This document shows, one piece after another, positions 50,439 through 60,438 of a stretch of DNA of 64,000 nucleotides. The DNA is taken from positions 1-64,000 of the forward strand of contig DDKK01000024.1 in the NCBI GenBank assembly GCA_002339325.1, written 5' to 3'. Origin of the DNA: Nitrospiraceae bacterium UBA2600 (GTDB lineage: Bacteria > Nitrospirota > Thermodesulfovibrionia > Thermodesulfovibrionales > Thermodesulfovibrionaceae). Each line of letters starts with the position of its first letter. Within the stretch, counting starts at the first letter, position 1. A program made the position numbers and the translations under genes. The notes under the pieces were generated by a model that did no database searches, was not told where the DNA came from, and saw nothing but the letters and a program-made list of their open reading frames with translations.

Positions 50439-51805
50439 AATCTGTCTCTTACAGCTTCTCCAATTTTATAGACATCTCCAGCTCCAATTGTGAAAATCAC
50501 ATCGCCCTCTCTAAGTTCCTTTAAAATACTCTCTTTAACTGTCTCTTTATCAGAATTAAAAATCACGTTAACTCCTGCACTTTTGAGTTTTTCATACAAT
50601 ACCTCACCGCTTACACCTTCAATAGGTGATTCACCGGCAGGATATATGTTCATTAAAAAAAGAACATCTGTTTTTCTTAAAGAGTCCCTGAAAACTTTAA
50701 CAAACTGCTCCATAAGGTCTCTTGTTCTGCTGTATCTGTGCGGCTGGAAAATAACGCATAGTCTTTCAGGCTTCAACCACATGGCAGTTTTAAGAACAGC
50801 CCCTATTTCTGTGGGATGATGGCCGTAGTCATCATAAAAACGAATACCTTTTCTTTCTCCCTTAAATTCAAATCTTCTTCCAATGCCCGTAAAATTTTTC
50901 AATGACTCCTTGACCTTTTCAACAGGCATAGAAAGTTCCTGTGCTACAGCTATTGCAGCAAGAGCATTCAAGACATTATGCTTACCCGGCACATTAAGGG
51001 AAAACTCTCCGAGCAACTTATTTCTGTAAAAAGCCTTGAAATTTACATAGGGGAATTGAAATTTAATCTCTCGGGAATAAAAATCAGCGCTTTCATTAAA
51101 TCCATAGGTAAGAAATCTTCTGCTCAATCGGGGCAGCAAATCCCTTATGTGCTTGCACTCTTTACATAAAATTGACACACCGTAAAAGGGAACTTTATCG
51201 GCAAACTCTAAAAAAGCCTTTTTTATTCTTTTCAGATTCTTAAAATAATCGAGATGCTCTCTGTCAATATTTGTTATTACCGCTATGGTTGGACTTAACT
51301 TAAGAAAACTTCCGTCACTTTCATCTGCCTCTGCCACCATAAAATCTCCCTGCCCAAGTCTTGCGTTCGTTCCAAGAGATTTAAGTTTGCCTCCGACAAC
51401 TACTGTTGGGTCAAAACCTCCATCGTTTAACAAGGTTGCTATGAGAGAGGTTGTCGTTGTTTTTCCGTGAGCTCCTGCAACTAAAATTGAATATTTAAGT
51501 CTGCACAGTTCGGCAAGCATCTCTGCTCTGGGAATAACAGGCACACCCAGCTTCTTTGCCTTAACTATTTCCGGATTATCATGCTTAACAGCCGATGAAA
51601 AAACGACTACATCCGTATCATTAAGATTTTCCTCTCTATGACCGATAAATACCTTTATTCCAAGTCCTTCCAGTCTTCTTACTGTATCGGACTCTTTTAT
51701 ATCTGAACCAGTAACTGTATAGCCCATATTTTTCAAAACCTCTGCAATGCCACTCATGCCAATGCCACCTATTCCTATAAAATGAACTTTTTTGAACTGG
51801 TACAT
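50435..51805 (-). CDS. murC: UDP-N-acetylmuramate--L-alanine ligase MurC
   Basis: Adds L-alanine to UDP-MurNAc. 456 residues: N-terminal IHFIGIGGIGMSGIAEVL-type motif (HFIGIGGIGMSGIAEVLK), ATP loop LVAGAHGKTTTTSLIATLL, ITNIDREHLDYFKNLKRIK, and C-terminal DYGHHPTEIGAVLKTA with IFQPHRYSRTRDLMEQF. Complete. The ATG overlaps the murG stop by one base. Confidence 0.98.
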   Translation of the reverse strand: MYQFKKVHFIGIGGIGMSGIAEVLKNMGYTVTGSDIKESDTVRRLEGLGIKVFIGHREENLNDTDVVVFSSAVKHDNPEIVKAKKLGVPVIPRAEMLAELCRLKYSILVAGAHGKTTTTSLIATLLNDGGFDPTVVVGGKLKSLGTNARLGQGDFMVAEADESDGSFLKLSPTIAVITNIDREHLDYFKNLKRIKKAFLEFADKVPFYGVSILCKECKHIRDLLPRLSRRFLTYGFNESADFYSREIKFQFPYVNFKAFYRNKLLGEFSLNVPGKHNVLNALAAIAVAQELSMPVEKVKESLKNFTGIGRRFEFKGERKGIRFYDDYGHHPTEIGAVLKTAMWLKPERLCVIFQPHRYSRTRDLMEQFVKVFRDSLRKTDVLFLMNIYPAGESPIEGVSGEVLYEKLKSAGVNVIFNSDKETVKESILKELREGDVIFTIGAGDVYKIGEAVRDRL

Positions 51806-52905
51806 TACGATTTCCTCCTAATTAGCGATTCTCCAATTTCTATAATTCTCTCTGCTGCATTTGCCTTTCCAAAAGCGACAGAGGCCAATTCCATCTCTCT
51901 TTTAATCTCAGGAGACGAAAGGATTTTGATTATCTTTTTTGAAATGACCTCGCCATTGAGTTCCCTGTCAACAATCATCTCGCAAGCTCCCCGACTTAAA
52001 AGTCTTCTGGCATTTATTTCTTGATGGTTGTATGCGGCAAAGGGGTAAGGAATAAGAATGGAAGCTTTACCGAGCGATGTAATCTCTGCAACAGTTGAAG
52101 CTCCTGCTCTACAAATAACTAAATCGGCAGCAGCATAAGCTTCCGCCATTTCATAAATAAAAGGTAAAACCGTGGCCTTAAAAGCAAAATTTTGATACTC
52201 CCTTGCAACCCAGCTATAATCAGCCTCTCCAGTTTGGTGGATTATCTGAATTCTATCTTTCAACGGAATTAGATAAGACAGTCCCTCTGTAATTGATTTA
52301 TTTATCTTTCTTGCTCCCAAGCTTCCACCAAAGATGAGAACAGTCATCCTTCCCTCTTCAAGACCGAAAAGCTCAATTGCTCTCTCTCTGCTGCCCAATA
52401 AAATCTCCTTTCTTATGGGCGTTCCAGTAAGATAAACTTTTTCCTTCGGAAAATAATCTATAGTTTCTGGATAGGTAATGGCAATGGCATCAACAAATTT
52501 GCCCAAAATTTTATTTGCCAGGCCTGGAACGGTGTTCTGCTCAAGAATTACTGTTGGAATTTTACTCAATGACGCAGTAAAAACCATCGGCAGAGAGGCA
52601 TATCCACCAACGCCATAAACAATGTCAGGAGGAAAACTCTTTATTATACTCCTGCACTCCCCAATTGATTGAAGCAGTTTCATCAGAGATTTTGATTTTT
52701 CCGTAATTGATTTTCCCACGAAACCCCTTGCAGAGATAAACCTCAGTTCATATCCAAGTTTTGGTATCACCTTTGCCTCAAGACCCCTTTCTGTACCGAT
52801 AAAAATAATCTTTGTTGAGGGACTTCTGGCGAGTATACTCGATGCCAGTGCTACTCCGGGGAATAAATGTCCTCCTGTTCCACCACCGGCAATTATAACT
52901 TTCAT
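51805..52905 (-). CDS. murG: MurG, lipid I to lipid II GlcNAc transferase
   Basis: Peripheral membrane GT28 transferase. 366 residues: IAGGGTGGHLFPGVALASSI near the start, YGVGGYASLPMVFTASLSKI, VILEQNTVPGLANKI, TVLIFGGSLGARKINKSI and the acceptor-site region ICRAGASTVAEITSLGKASI followed by IPYPFAAYNHQEINAR. It overlaps ftsW by four bases. Confidence 0.98.
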   Translation of the reverse strand: MKVIIAGGGTGGHLFPGVALASSILARSPSTKIIFIGTERGLEAKVIPKLGYELRFISARGFVGKSITEKSKSLMKLLQSIGECRSIIKSFPPDIVYGVGGYASLPMVFTASLSKIPTVILEQNTVPGLANKILGKFVDAIAITYPETIDYFPKEKVYLTGTPIRKEILLGSRERAIELFGLEEGRMTVLIFGGSLGARKINKSITEGLSYLIPLKDRIQIIHQTGEADYSWVAREYQNFAFKATVLPFIYEMAEAYAAADLVICRAGASTVAEITSLGKASILIPYPFAAYNHQEINARRLLSRGACEMIVDRELNGEVISKKIIKILSSPEIKREMELASVAFGKANAAERIIEIGESLIRRKS

Positions 52906-54080
52906 TTATAACTTCTCCACCTGTAGTATTTACGGACGTTTTTGGGCTTTAAATTTTGTGAAATTATAGGAGTTTCAATGGAAGCATTATCTTTGTTTCT
53001 TGAGAGATTGAGCAAAACACCAATAGCAATCATGCTGACCACAAGCGAAGAGCCTCCATAACTTATAAATGGCAGAGGAAGGCCTTTTGTTGGAGCAAGG
53101 CCTGTAACAACGGCGAAGTTTATAAGCGCCTGCATCGATATCATAACGGTAATTCCTGCAGCAAGTAAATATTGAAAAGCTTCAGTTTGAGATGTGGCAA
53201 TTTTGAAACCTCTTAGTGAGAGAACAAAAAAGAGAATAACTACGACGCAAGCTCCAATAAATCCCATCTCTTCACCAATATGAGCAAATATAAAGTCCGT
53301 GTGAATTTCGGGAAGATAGGCAAGTTTTTGTTTACCCTCTCCCAGTCCTTGTCCTGTAAGTCCTCCACTGCCAAGAGCAATAAGAGATTGAACAAGCTGA
53401 AATCCACTTCCTTGGGGGTCTGCCCAGGGATTAAGAAAGGAAGTTATTCTTTTCCATCTGTAAGGCTCTTTTGCAAGATAGAATATAACCGGTAGAGCTA
53501 ACAAAAAGGAAGCACCAAGATATCTGAGATTTATTCCTGCAAGAAAAAGCATCATAAAAGTAATTATGCCTAAACTCATGGCTGCGCCAAAATCTGGCTG
53601 CTTTAGAAAAATTAACTGAAATAAGGCCATTAATCCGACGGGTACTGCAAAGTGTGAGATTTTATCCTTGTCATAGCCTGGACGACTTAAATACCAAGCA
53701 AGAAAAAACACTATTGAAAGCTTAACCAGTTCAGAAGGCTGAAACACACTCGGCCATAGCCTTAACCACCTTCTTGCCCCTCCAGCGCTAACTCCCAGAG
53801 GAGAAAAAACAAGTATTAGCAAAACAAAAGAAAGCAACAAAAGGGGAAATACGAGACCTTTTAGTTTATTCTTGGAGAGAAAAGTAAACACGACCATAAA
53901 ACAAAAGCCAATTAATAGAGTGAATAGCTGTTTTTTTAAATAAATCAAGCCTCCCTTGTCTGCATATTTTGCTTTGACAGAAGCCAACACAGAGGTAGAG
54001 CTGTAAACTGCAATGAGTCCTATAGCAATAAGGGCTATCACTACTATTATCAAAGTTCTGTCAAAAGTTCTCACTGTCAT
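52902..54080 (-). CDS. ftsW: FtsW, SEDS-family peptidoglycan polymerase
   Basis: 392 residues with about ten membrane helices. SEDS signatures include GVSAGGARRWLRL, FQPSELVKLSIVFFLAWYLS, KQPDFGAAMSLGI, NPWADPQGSGFQLVQSLIAL and the C-terminal GLPLPFISYGGSSLVVSM. FtsW polymerises lipid II with its partner FtsI. In the dcw cluster context FtsW, not RodA, is favoured. It overlaps murD by four bases. Confidence 0.97.
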   Translation of the reverse strand: MTVRTFDRTLIIVVIALIAIGLIAVYSSTSVLASVKAKYADKGGLIYLKKQLFTLLIGFCFMVVFTFLSKNKLKGLVFPLLLLSFVLLILVFSPLGVSAGGARRWLRLWPSVFQPSELVKLSIVFFLAWYLSRPGYDKDKISHFAVPVGLMALFQLIFLKQPDFGAAMSLGIITFMMLFLAGINLRYLGASFLLALPVIFYLAKEPYRWKRITSFLNPWADPQGSGFQLVQSLIALGSGGLTGQGLGEGKQKLAYLPEIHTDFIFAHIGEEMGFIGACVVVILFFVLSLRGFKIATSQTEAFQYLLAAGITVMISMQALINFAVVTGLAPTKGLPLPFISYGGSSLVVSMIAIGVLLNLSRNKDNASIETPIISQNLKPKNVRKYYRWRSYK

Positions 54081-55525
54081 AGAGATTTAACTATCTCCTT
54101 AAACACATCTCCTCTGTGCTCAAAATTTCTAAACATATCAAAACTTGCACAGCCTGGTGAAAGCAATACAACATCGCCTCTTTCTGCAATTTCCTTTGCT
54201 TTATAAATAGCAGCCTTCATATCTTTTTCAAAGTAATGGGGCACAAGGTCTCCCAGGGAATTTGCAATTTTCTGGCTTGCCTCTCCTATCAATATGAGAG
54301 CTTTGACCTTTTGTTTAACAATTTCCCTGAGAGCATTAAAATCCCCTTCTTTATCTTTGCCTCCAGCAATTAATATTACATTTTTTGCAAAACTTTCGAG
54401 GGATTTTGAAACAGCATCAACATTTGTTCCCTTTGAATCATTAATATAGGCAACACCATTAATTTCTCTGACAAACTCCATCCGGTGAGGAAGCCCCGGG
54501 AATTCCTCTACCACCTCTTGAATGCTTTGTGCCCTACACCCTGCAGAGAAAGCAAGAAGTGAAGCAGCCATTATGTTTTCTATATTGTGAACACCTTTTA
54601 TTCTGAAAGAATCTATAATTAATTTTGCCTTCTCCATCTCTTCCCTGACAGCCTCATCAATATCCTCTCTTGCATTGAATCTTACAGCTCCTCCATCGAC
54701 AAAGGCACCGTATACCCGTTGAAATCTGCTGAAGTATAAAATATGTGGAATTTTACCTCTTTTCAAATAGACATCTCTCAGCTTTTCAATGGCATGGAGA
54801 GTATTTTTATCATCCATGTTCAAAACGAGAAAATCCTCTCCTGACTGATTTTGAAATATCCTTGCCTTAGCATCAATGTATTCCTTCATCCCCGAATATC
54901 TGTCCATATGGTCGGGCGTAATGTTTAATATGGCAGCAGAATTTGCCTTAAAATTCCTAATTCCTTCAAGCTGGAAACTTGAAAGCTCTAAGACAAGATA
55001 CTGAGGTGCAATTTCATTGGTAAGAATTTGATAAACAACATCTGCCATAGGCAAACCTATGTTTCCAGCAAGAGCCACAGCCTTGCCATCTTTTTTTAGA
55101 AATTCATAGGTTAGAGTTGAGGTCGTAGACTTGCCGTTTGAACCAGTAATGCCTATTATCTTTATTTCAGGGTTTATGATATTTAGTATCTCCCAACTTA
55201 ATTCTATCTCCCCTACTACAGGCAAACCTTTGTAAAGCGCAGAGACAAGTGAAGGAGTGCTAAGGGGTACGCCAGGACTTACAACAACCATTTCTGCCTC
55301 TTCAAATGCCTCTGGAGGATGTCCTCCACTAAATACTTTTATTATATTGTCTGAAAAAGAAGAAGCATCCCTTAAGATGTCTTCTTCGGGCTTTGTATCA
55401 TTCAGAATTAATTTTGCTCCTAAAGATGACAACAATCTACCCAATGATATTCCGCTTTTCCCAACTCCAACAATTGCTATCTTTTTTTCAGCTAAATCAG
55501 ATAGACTGTGAATTAATCTTTGCAT
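54077..55525 (-). CDS. murD: UDP-MurNAc-L-Ala--D-glutamate ligase MurD
   Basis: Adds D-glutamate. From the ATG at 55525 the protein is 482 residues: KIAIVGVGKSGISLGRLLSS, VVSPGVPLSTPS, ATP loop IIGITGSNGKSTTSTLTYEF, LELSSFQLEGI, NITPDHMDRY, NDSKGTNVDAVSKSL and LLSPGCASFDMFRNFEHRGD. This ATG has AGAGGT five bases upstream. An in-frame ATG 17 codons earlier lies deeper inside dacA with no such site. It overlaps dacA by about 29 bases. Confidence 0.96.
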   Translation of the reverse strand: MQRLIHSLSDLAEKKIAIVGVGKSGISLGRLLSSLGAKLILNDTKPEEDILRDASSFSDNIIKVFSGGHPPEAFEEAEMVVVSPGVPLSTPSLVSALYKGLPVVGEIELSWEILNIINPEIKIIGITGSNGKSTTSTLTYEFLKKDGKAVALAGNIGLPMADVVYQILTNEIAPQYLVLELSSFQLEGIRNFKANSAAILNITPDHMDRYSGMKEYIDAKARIFQNQSGEDFLVLNMDDKNTLHAIEKLRDVYLKRGKIPHILYFSRFQRVYGAFVDGGAVRFNAREDIDEAVREEMEKAKLIIDSFRIKGVHNIENIMAASLLAFSAGCRAQSIQEVVEEFPGLPHRMEFVREINGVAYINDSKGTNVDAVSKSLESFAKNVILIAGGKDKEGDFNALREIVKQKVKALILIGEASQKIANSLGDLVPHYFEKDMKAAIYKAKEIAERGDVVLLSPGCASFDMFRNFEHRGDVFKEIVKSL

Positions 55526-56531
55526 TGTTACCTCTTGTCTGTGTAGATTTTTTATTGGGAGACCTCTTAACTGCATGCTGCTTCTTGGAAGACTTATTCT
55601 TTGTGCTGATAACTTTTTTTCTACTTTCAGCAGGCTTTGACTTTTTATATGAAGCCTTTATAATATTTTTTTCTGATGTAAAATGGACGAAAGGTTCATT
55701 TTTTCCTGACAGAATATCCTCTGCCTTGGTAAGAAGAATTTTTGTCTCTTTCCATAGTTTCTCTCTGTTTGAGACACCGAGTATTGCCGTGTATACAAGT
55801 CTGTTGTCTATAGTAGTAGCACTTACAAAACAGTGCCTTGCCCTGCTTGTATAACCTGTTTTCCCTCCTATCATGCCATCCTCAACCCACAGAAGTTGAT
55901 TTGTATTCTGAATGAAATGTTCTTTTCCATCTTCAGAGCGAACAAGGCAGACTCGTGTATGAATTGCCTCTTTTATTAGGGGATATGACAAAGCCTTAGA
56001 CATTATTTTGGTAAGGTCAAAAACAGTAGTATACTGTTCCTTACCTGGAAGTCCTGAAGCATTGGCAAATTTAGTATCCTTAGCACCTATCTGTTTTACC
56101 TTTTCGTTCATAAGTTTTACAAAAGCCTCTTCAGACCCGGAAACTGCCTCAGCAAGAGCAACAGCAGCAGAATTAACTGACCTCATCAATGCAAGATAAA
56201 TCAAGTCATGCACCGTATAAGTCTCTCCTTCTTTTAACTTAGGTTCTACGCTGTGAGTTTTGGCAGCCCTTTCTGAGATTGTTACTTTCTGCTGCGGTGA
56301 AAGTCTATCAAGAGCAACCATTGTAGTGACAAGTTTTGTAGTGCTTGCTGGAGGAAGCTTAAGGTGAGGATTTTTTCCATAAAGTATCTTGCCCGTCTGG
56401 GCATCTACTGCAACAGCAGAGGGAGCATCAATTGTATCTGCTACGGCAGATGATATGAAAAAAAACAGGGAAAAACACAACAAAACCCCTACAACACCCT
56501 TCATCCTCAAGCCTTCAATTTTCTTTCTCAT
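55497..56531 (-). CDS. D-alanyl-D-alanine carboxypeptidase (PBP5/DacA family)
   Basis: 344 residues with a signal peptide (FFFISSAVADT). Penicillin-binding motifs are S63-T-T-K66, SVNSAAVALAEAVSGSEEAF and KTGYTSRARHCFVSATTI. It trims the terminal D-Ala of stem peptides. The C-terminal 60 residues are very rich in Lys, Ser and Asn and replace the usual beta-sandwich and amphipathic anchor. This gene is not a usual dcw member; here it stands between mraY and murD. Confidence 0.93.
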   Translation of the reverse strand: MRKKIEGLRMKGVVGVLLCFSLFFFISSAVADTIDAPSAVAVDAQTGKILYGKNPHLKLPPASTTKLVTTMVALDRLSPQQKVTISERAAKTHSVEPKLKEGETYTVHDLIYLALMRSVNSAAVALAEAVSGSEEAFVKLMNEKVKQIGAKDTKFANASGLPGKEQYTTVFDLTKIMSKALSYPLIKEAIHTRVCLVRSEDGKEHFIQNTNQLLWVEDGMIGGKTGYTSRARHCFVSATTIDNRLVYTAILGVSNREKLWKETKILLTKAEDILSGKNEPFVHFTSEKNIIKASYKKSKPAESRKKVISTKNKSSKKQHAVKRSPNKKSTQTRGNNAKINSQSI

Positions 56532-56535
56532 ACTT

Positions 56536-57621
56536 TCACCTCAGTTTTAAAGTTAAAAGACTTAAAAGTGCAAGAATTATACCTATTATCCAGAACCGCA
56601 CTATAACCTTTGGTTCTGGCCATTTTTTAAGTTCAAAATGATGATGTAGAGGTGCCATTCGGAAAATCCTTTTTCCACCCGTTAATTTAAAGTAACCCAC
56701 CTGTAAAATCACAGAAAGAGCCTCTACTACAAAAATACCGCCCACAAGGGCAAGAACTATTTCGTGTTTAGTTATAACAGCCAGAGTTCCAAGAGCTCCG
56801 CCAAGACTTAAAGAACCTACATCCCCCATAAAAACCTCGGCAGGATAGGCATTATACCATAAAAATCCCAGACATGCTCCAAGCATGGCTCCACAAAACA
56901 CAGCAAGTTCACTGGTGCCAGGTATGTATAAAACATAAAGATACTTGGCAAAAACTGCATGGCCTGAAACATAAAGAAGCACCGCATTTACAATAGAAGC
57001 TATACCCACAAGACCAACTGCCAGTCCATCCATACCATCGGTTAGATTTACAGCATTAGAAGAACCAACGATAACAAAAATAGCAAAAGGTAGATAAAAA
57101 AGCCCCAAATCAATCAACCACTGTTTAAAAAAAGGAATACTTAAGACCGTTGTATAGGGGTCTTTAGGATTGAAATAAAGAAAAAGCGTAACCGAAGTGG
57201 CTAAAGCCAATTGAGCTAAGAGTTTGTATCTTCCAGGAAGACCTTTATAGTTTTTTCTTGATACTTTTAGATAATCATCTAAAAAACCTATCGCTCCAAA
57301 GCCGAGAAAGCTTAACGTAATTATCAAAAGATAGTGATTACTTAAGTTACCCCAAAGCAGCATAGATACTAAAACAGAAGCAATTATTATAATTCCTCCC
57401 ATAGTAGGAGTGCCTTCTTTTTTTAGGTGGCTTTTTGGTCCATCGTCTCTTATATGCTGAGTAAGGCTTAGGCTTTTCAGCCATCTTATACAGGCAGGAG
57501 CTATTAGAAAAGTAAAGGCAAAAGAAGTCAGTATTGCAAGTATAGTTCTGAAAGTAATGTATCGGAAAACATTAAAAATAGAAAACTGGTCACTCAGACT
57601 ATACAGTAACTCATATATCAT
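56536..57621 (-). CDS. mraY: Phospho-MurNAc-pentapeptide translocase MraY
   Basis: Makes lipid I in the membrane. 361 residues, about ten helices: GPKSHLKKEGTPTMGGIIII, GFLDDYLKVSRKNYKGLPGR, NAVNLTDGMDGLAVGLVGIA, FLWYNAYPAEVFMGDVGSLS, and the HHH end MAPLHHHFELKKWPEPKVIV. It overlaps murF by 11 bases. Confidence 0.98.
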   Translation of the reverse strand: MIYELLYSLSDQFSIFNVFRYITFRTILAILTSFAFTFLIAPACIRWLKSLSLTQHIRDDGPKSHLKKEGTPTMGGIIIIASVLVSMLLWGNLSNHYLLIITLSFLGFGAIGFLDDYLKVSRKNYKGLPGRYKLLAQLALATSVTLFLYFNPKDPYTTVLSIPFFKQWLIDLGLFYLPFAIFVIVGSSNAVNLTDGMDGLAVGLVGIASIVNAVLLYVSGHAVFAKYLYVLYIPGTSELAVFCGAMLGACLGFLWYNAYPAEVFMGDVGSLSLGGALGTLAVITKHEIVLALVGGIFVVEALSVILQVGYFKLTGGKRIFRMAPLHHHFELKKWPEPKVIVRFWIIGIILALLSLLTLKLR

Positions 57622-58957
57622 TTTTTTGTCCTTTCATTAAAATTTCTAAAATTTTCTCCATTCTAACTGCCCTTGAACCTTTAATGAGAACCACTTCATT
57701 ACCCTTTAGATTTTCCCGAAGAAAATTACCGGCCTCTTCTGCATTAGCAAAAACGTGTCCATCCACATATCTTAATGCATTTCCAATGAACTTTCCCACT
57801 CCGATAAATTGCTCTATTTTAAGTTCTCTTAACCAGAGACCTATCTCCTCATGAGCTTTTTCAGTATAATCACCCAGTTCAAGCATGTCTCCCAGAACAG
57901 CCACAGCTCTTCTATCTTTCTTCCTTCTGCTAAGCTCCAAAAGAGCAGCTCTTACAGAAGAGGGATTAGCATTATAGGCATCAAAAAAAATCTCCCTGCC
58001 ATCTATCTTAAAAATTTCTCCTCTCATCTTTACAGGTTCAAAATTTTTCAATGCCTCTCCTATCATACATTTAGAAATTCCCAAATGCACTGCCATAGCA
58101 CAAGCAGCGATTATGTTATAAAGGTTATGTAAACCTATAAGATTTGTCTTTAACGGAAAGCTTGCAAGATTAGAATTGAAAACAAACTCAGTTCCATCTT
58201 CATGAAACTCTATCTCATCTGCATAGTAATCAAATTCATGTTTTAAACCAAAGGTTATTATCTGTCCTTGCCAGTTCTCTAAACCTTCCATCAAAAAGTT
58301 GTCGTCTCCATTTGCAAATACTGTTTTAACGTATTGAAGAACTTCTAACTCCCCTTCTCTTACTCCCTCAAGACTACCAAAACCTTCAAGATGTTCATAT
58401 CCTATGTTAGTTATTACGGCATATTGGGGATAGACTATTTCACATAGTTCTTTTATATCACCCTTCCTGTTTGTGCCAAGTTCCAAAACCATTATCTCGG
58501 TGTTTTCTCTGTATTTGCTTAAACTGAGAGGCACCCCTATGTTGTTATTTAAATTTCCCTCTGTTTTTAAAATGTTATACTTTTTTCCGAGAAAAGCCGA
58601 TATTAGTTCTTTTGTTGTCGTTTTTCCATTGCTACCTAATACAGCAATTACAGAGCCTTTAAATTTTGCTCTGATGTATCTACCAAGAGACTTTAGTGCC
58701 TCAGAGGTATCTTGCACTCTCACTACTGTCTTTCCAGAAAAATCTATATCAACAGCCTTTGAAATAACCGCTCCAGCAGATTTGCTCAAAGCTTCGCCTA
58801 CAAACTCATGACCGTCTCTTTTTGTTCCCTTAAGAGCAAAAAAAATATCACCACTTCCAATAGTTCTTGTGTCAATAGAAGCAGAGCTGAAGACTTCATC
58901 TCCTTTTGAAACTATCCGTCCTCCCGTAGCATTTACTAAGTCTTCAAGAGTAAACAT
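57611..58957 (-). CDS. murF: UDP-MurNAc-tripeptide--D-Ala-D-Ala ligase MurF
   Basis: Adds the D-Ala-D-Ala made by Ddl. 448 residues: IDTRTIGSGDIFFALKGTKR, ATP loop VIAVLGSNGKTTTKELISAF, LNNNIGVPLSLSKY, MVLELGTNRKGDIKEL, TNIGYEHLEGFGSLEGV, FFDAYNANPSSVRAALLELS and VLGDMLELGDYTEKAHEEIG. Complete; two bases from murE. Confidence 0.98.
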   Translation of the reverse strand: MFTLEDLVNATGGRIVSKGDEVFSSASIDTRTIGSGDIFFALKGTKRDGHEFVGEALSKSAGAVISKAVDIDFSGKTVVRVQDTSEALKSLGRYIRAKFKGSVIAVLGSNGKTTTKELISAFLGKKYNILKTEGNLNNNIGVPLSLSKYRENTEIMVLELGTNRKGDIKELCEIVYPQYAVITNIGYEHLEGFGSLEGVREGELEVLQYVKTVFANGDDNFLMEGLENWQGQIITFGLKHEFDYYADEIEFHEDGTEFVFNSNLASFPLKTNLIGLHNLYNIIAACAMAVHLGISKCMIGEALKNFEPVKMRGEIFKIDGREIFFDAYNANPSSVRAALLELSRRKKDRRAVAVLGDMLELGDYTEKAHEEIGLWLRELKIEQFIGVGKFIGNALRYVDGHVFANAEEAGNFLRENLKGNEVVLIKGSRAVRMEKILEILMKGQKNDI

Positions 58958-58959
58958 TT

Positions 58960-60438
58960 TTAGCCCTTCAATTCTCTTAAGATTTTTCTTAAAACCTCTC
59001 TATCATCAAAGGGGATCCTTTTCCCTTCAATTTCCTGATAATCCTCATGCCCCTTTCCTGCAACTATAAGTATGTCACCACTTTCGCACATTTCTACTGC
59101 AACCTTTAAAGCATCCTCTCTATTTGTTACGACCATATAATTGTTCCGCATTATACCTTCCTCAATCTCTCTAATTATCTCTCTGGGTTTTTCCCATCTT
59201 GGATTGTCTGAAGTAACGATTACAAAGTCGCTCAAATCTGAAGCGATTTTGCCCATCTGAGGCCTTTTACCTCTGTCACGGTTTCCACCACATCCAAAAA
59301 CAGTTATTATTCTTCCTGTCTGTCCTATTTCTTCCCTCAGTTTCACCACACTCTTGAGTAGCCTCTCTAAAGCATCGGGCGTATGGGCATAATCGACAAA
59401 TACGCTAAAATTCTGTCCTTCATTGATATTTTCAAATCTTCCATCTGGAGCTTTTGCATTTAAAAGCGATGATTTTATAACATCCATAGGAATTCCGAAA
59501 CAAAGAGCCACTGATATAGCACAAAGGGTATTATAGATGTTTGGTATCCCAATTAGCTCTGTCTTTATAGAATGTGTTTTTCCATTTAAAACAAGTTCAA
59601 TTTCTGTTCCCCTGAAGGATAGTTTATATTTTTTTACAAATAAATCAGCCTCTCTATTGTGTAAGGAGAAGAGAATTTTGCTTGCCCTAATCTCCCCTGC
59701 AAGTCTTTTTCCGTATTCGTCGTCGATGTTTATGACTGCCTTTCCGTCTTCCTTTAGGAGTTCTGTAAACAATCTTTTTTTGGCAAGAAAATACTCTTCC
59801 ATGTCTTTGTGAAAGTCTAAATGATCCCTTGAAAGATTGGTAAATACAGCCACTTCAAATTTAGAATAGTCAACCCTTTTAAGAGATAAAGCGTGGGATG
59901 ATACTTCCGATATAACGTAATCTATTCCCCTTTTTAACATCTCATCAAGCAGAGCCTGAAATTGAAGTGCATCGGGTGTAGTGTGTGGAGCTTTTATTTC
60001 TTGTTTGTCTAAAAGATATCGTATTGTTCCGATTAATCCTGTCTTTTTGCCATATCCATTTAGAATTTCTCTGACTAAATAGGAAGTCGTTGTTTTACCA
60101 TTTGTGCCCGTAATTCCTATAAGATGTAATCTCTGAGAGGGATTGCCATAATAAAGACTGGCTATCCAAGCGAGGGCATCTCGGGAATCTTCAACTCCTA
60201 TCCAAGTCAAATCATCTCTTCTTGTTGGGCTATATCTGGATTTTTCATACACTATAACAGAAGCACCCTTATTTATGGCTTCATCAATAAACTCATGACC
60301 GTCACTGTTTTGACCTACAATAGCAACAAAAAGGTCTCCTTCATCTATTTCCTTTGAATTACATTTGACTTTTTTAAAGTCTAAGTCAATTTTCCCAATT
60401 ATCTCAAAGTCTGCTCTCACTATATCTATAATGTTCAT
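58960..60438 (-). CDS. murE: UDP-MurNAc-L-Ala-D-Glu--meso-diaminopimelate ligase MurE
   Basis: 492 residues: ATP loop LIGITGTNGKTTTSYLVREI, EVSSHALSLKRVDY, FTNLSRDHLDFHKDMEEYF, DYAHTPDALERLLKSV, GCGGNRDRGKRPQMGKIA. The specificity motif DNPRWEKP (D-N-P-R) points to meso-diaminopimelate rather than lysine, so the wall is of the DAP type. It overlaps the upstream ftsI by four bases. Confidence 0.98.
   Translation of the reverse strand: MNIIDIVRADFEIIGKIDLDFKKVKCNSKEIDEGDLFVAIVGQNSDGHEFIDEAINKGASVIVYEKSRYSPTRRDDLTWIGVEDSRDALAWIASLYYGNPSQRLHLIGITGTNGKTTTSYLVREILNGYGKKTGLIGTIRYLLDKQEIKAPHTTPDALQFQALLDEMLKRGIDYVISEVSSHALSLKRVDYSKFEVAVFTNLSRDHLDFHKDMEEYFLAKKRLFTELLKEDGKAVINIDDEYGKRLAGEIRASKILFSLHNREADLFVKKYKLSFRGTEIELVLNGKTHSIKTELIGIPNIYNTLCAISVALCFGIPMDVIKSSLLNAKAPDGRFENINEGQNFSVFVDYAHTPDALERLLKSVVKLREEIGQTGRIITVFGCGGNRDRGKRPQMGKIASDLSDFVIVTSDNPRWEKPREIIREIEEGIMRNNYMVVTNREDALKVAVEMCESGDILIVAGKGHEDYQEIEGKRIPFDDREVLRKILRELKG

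Noticed and set aside
55526..55576. 17-residue N-terminal extension of MurD
   Set aside because: No Shine-Dalgarno for the upstream ATG, deeper overlap with dacA; the internal ATG at 55525 has AGAGGT.
55393..55854. 153-residue plus-strand open frame
   Set aside because: Antisense across the murD start and dacA end; the hydrophobic run reflects the Lys-rich dacA tail on the other strand.
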